From positions 1 through 15,458 of the forward strand of contig DATJUH010000005.1 in NCBI GenBank assembly GCA_035502515.1: DNA of 15,458 bases, in the 5' to 3' direction. Position numbers and translations under genes: made by a program. The notes below the pieces were generated by a model. It was not told the origin of the DNA, made no database searches, and saw only the letters and a list, made by a program, of their open reading frames with translations. This stretch comes from Fen-671 sp035502515 (GTDB lineage Bacteria; Actinomycetota; Acidimicrobiia; Acidimicrobiales; Palsa-688). This document shows positions 14,862 through 15,458 of this stretch, piece by piece; the stretch's first letter is position 1, and each line of letters opens with the position of its first letter.

Positions 14862-14933
14862 GGCTGGCCCATCGCAGCGGAAATGCTGAAAAGTCGCTGT
14901 TGGGCGGGCGGCATCAGGCGCCCGTTAGACCCC

Positions 14934-15458
14934 TCAGGGCGGCACGGGTGGGGGCGTGAACTGGTTGAGGTCGTAGATGCCAAGGCTACGCTGGATTTCG
15001 GCCACGTGGTCGACGACCGCACCGAAAGCTCCAGCCCGGAACTGCCGGACCTCGAGGTCGGCGAACGTCGATGCGAGGTCGTTCAGCTCATCCACGCCCA
15101 CTAGGTTGCGGTACGCGGGGAAAACGACCGTGTCGCCGGCGACCGCGAGTAGGCCCGCGCCTGTGGCGAGCAGTCTCCTGCGGTCGATCAGGCTGCTCGC
15201 ATTTCGAGTCCCGTCGTCACGGCCGGTCACCTGCCGGCCCCCTGCGCACCCAACAACCTGGGCTGGCCGATGGAGGCTGCCATTGGCCGAGTCGTAGTCC
15301 TCCAGGGCCGAGATGGCCTCGACCCATGGCACCGGCACGTCGTGGCCGTCCAGGTCGAAGCCGCTCAGCAGGCCCCGGGACCGCCCCTCGAGCAGTACCG
15401 CCTTTGCCAACTGGTCATCACCGCTGAGCCGGGCCCGGTCGTAGGCGGCCAGGGCCTC
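14934..15458 (-). CDS. Partial protein resembling the middle of an actinobacterial XRE/TPR regulator
   Basis: The frame is open to the right edge, so the N-terminus is missing; 174 residues are visible. The first ~60 (ALAAYDRARLSGDDQLAKAV; later PVPWVEAISALEDYD) are soluble and unrecognised. Then comes SLIDRRRLLATGAGLLAVAG, which looks like a Tat signal but is internal. In many actinobacterial XRE-type regulators such an RRR-hydrophobic segment separates the DNA-binding domain from a helical TPR region. DELNDLASTFADLEVRQFRAG and VVDHVAEIQRSL fit the first helices of that region. The protein ends soon afterwards in a proline-rich tail at TGA 14934-14936, so the usual long TPR domain is absent or the gene is truncated. 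It lies directly upstream of the exporter operon and could regulate it. The assignment is tentative; an exported protein with an unusual start is the alternative. Confidence 0.5.
   Translation of the reverse strand, partial: EALAAYDRARLSGDDQLAKAVLLEGRSRGLLSGFDLDGHDVPVPWVEAISALEDYDSANGSLHRPAQVVGCAGGRQVTGRDDGTRNASSLIDRRRLLATGAGLLAVAGDTVVFPAYRNLVGVDELNDLASTFADLEVRQFRAGAFGAVVDHVAEIQRSLGIYDLNQFTPPPVPP

Noticed and set aside
1..15458. CRISPR arrays, tRNA, rRNA, complete insertion sequences
   Set aside because: No regularly spaced repeats, cloverleaf-like segments, rRNA signatures or transposase motifs were found.

Overview
The window is GC-rich, with GTG and TTG starts, many overlapping stop/start codons, and families typical of high-GC Gram-positive bacteria: a Nur-like Fur regulator, NiCoT, DrrAB and TetR. 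It most likely comes from an actinobacterium (Actinomycetota). I cannot place it more finely; an Acidimicrobiia-type lineage is only a guess. Most of the window is transport: two metal or anion transporters and four sets of ABC exporter genes, with local regulators and several decayed genes.

Left part (1-2754): a SulP-family anion transporter runs in from the left edge and is broken by a one-base frameshift in a G-run and by loss of its 3' end. A Fur-family repressor with Nur-type nickel-site histidines follows on the minus strand. It is divergent from an intact NiCoT nickel/cobalt transporter. The shared intergenic region has a near-perfect 24-bp palindrome over the candidate -35 and an 11-bp palindrome over the candidate -10 of the NiCoT promoter.

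Middle (2755-8343): about 1 kb with no convincing gene holds two further copies of the motif seen at the NiCoT promoter. It precedes a two-gene heterodimeric ABC exporter whose halves resemble CydD and CydC (stop and start share one base). Then comes a graveyard with the first ~55 codons of an aldo/keto reductase and the C-terminal ~180 codons of an ABC-2 permease.

Right part (8347-15458): a DrrA/DrrB-type drug exporter on the minus strand is divergent from a tetR gene. The 61-bp gap holds three 13-bp palindromes overlapping a TTGACA/17/TTTAGT promoter, and tetR looks leaderless, so this is a self-contained repressor and efflux switch. Beyond it, a compact minus-strand operon encodes an ABC ATPase, two paralogous ABC-2 permeases with large extracytoplasmic loops, and a membrane-anchored extracytoplasmic protein with four cysteines, all with overlapping ends. 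Upstream of it a partial gene runs off the right edge; its middle resembles actinobacterial XRE/TPR regulators. This exporter operon is the least familiar unit in the window and the best candidate for an uncharacterised system.
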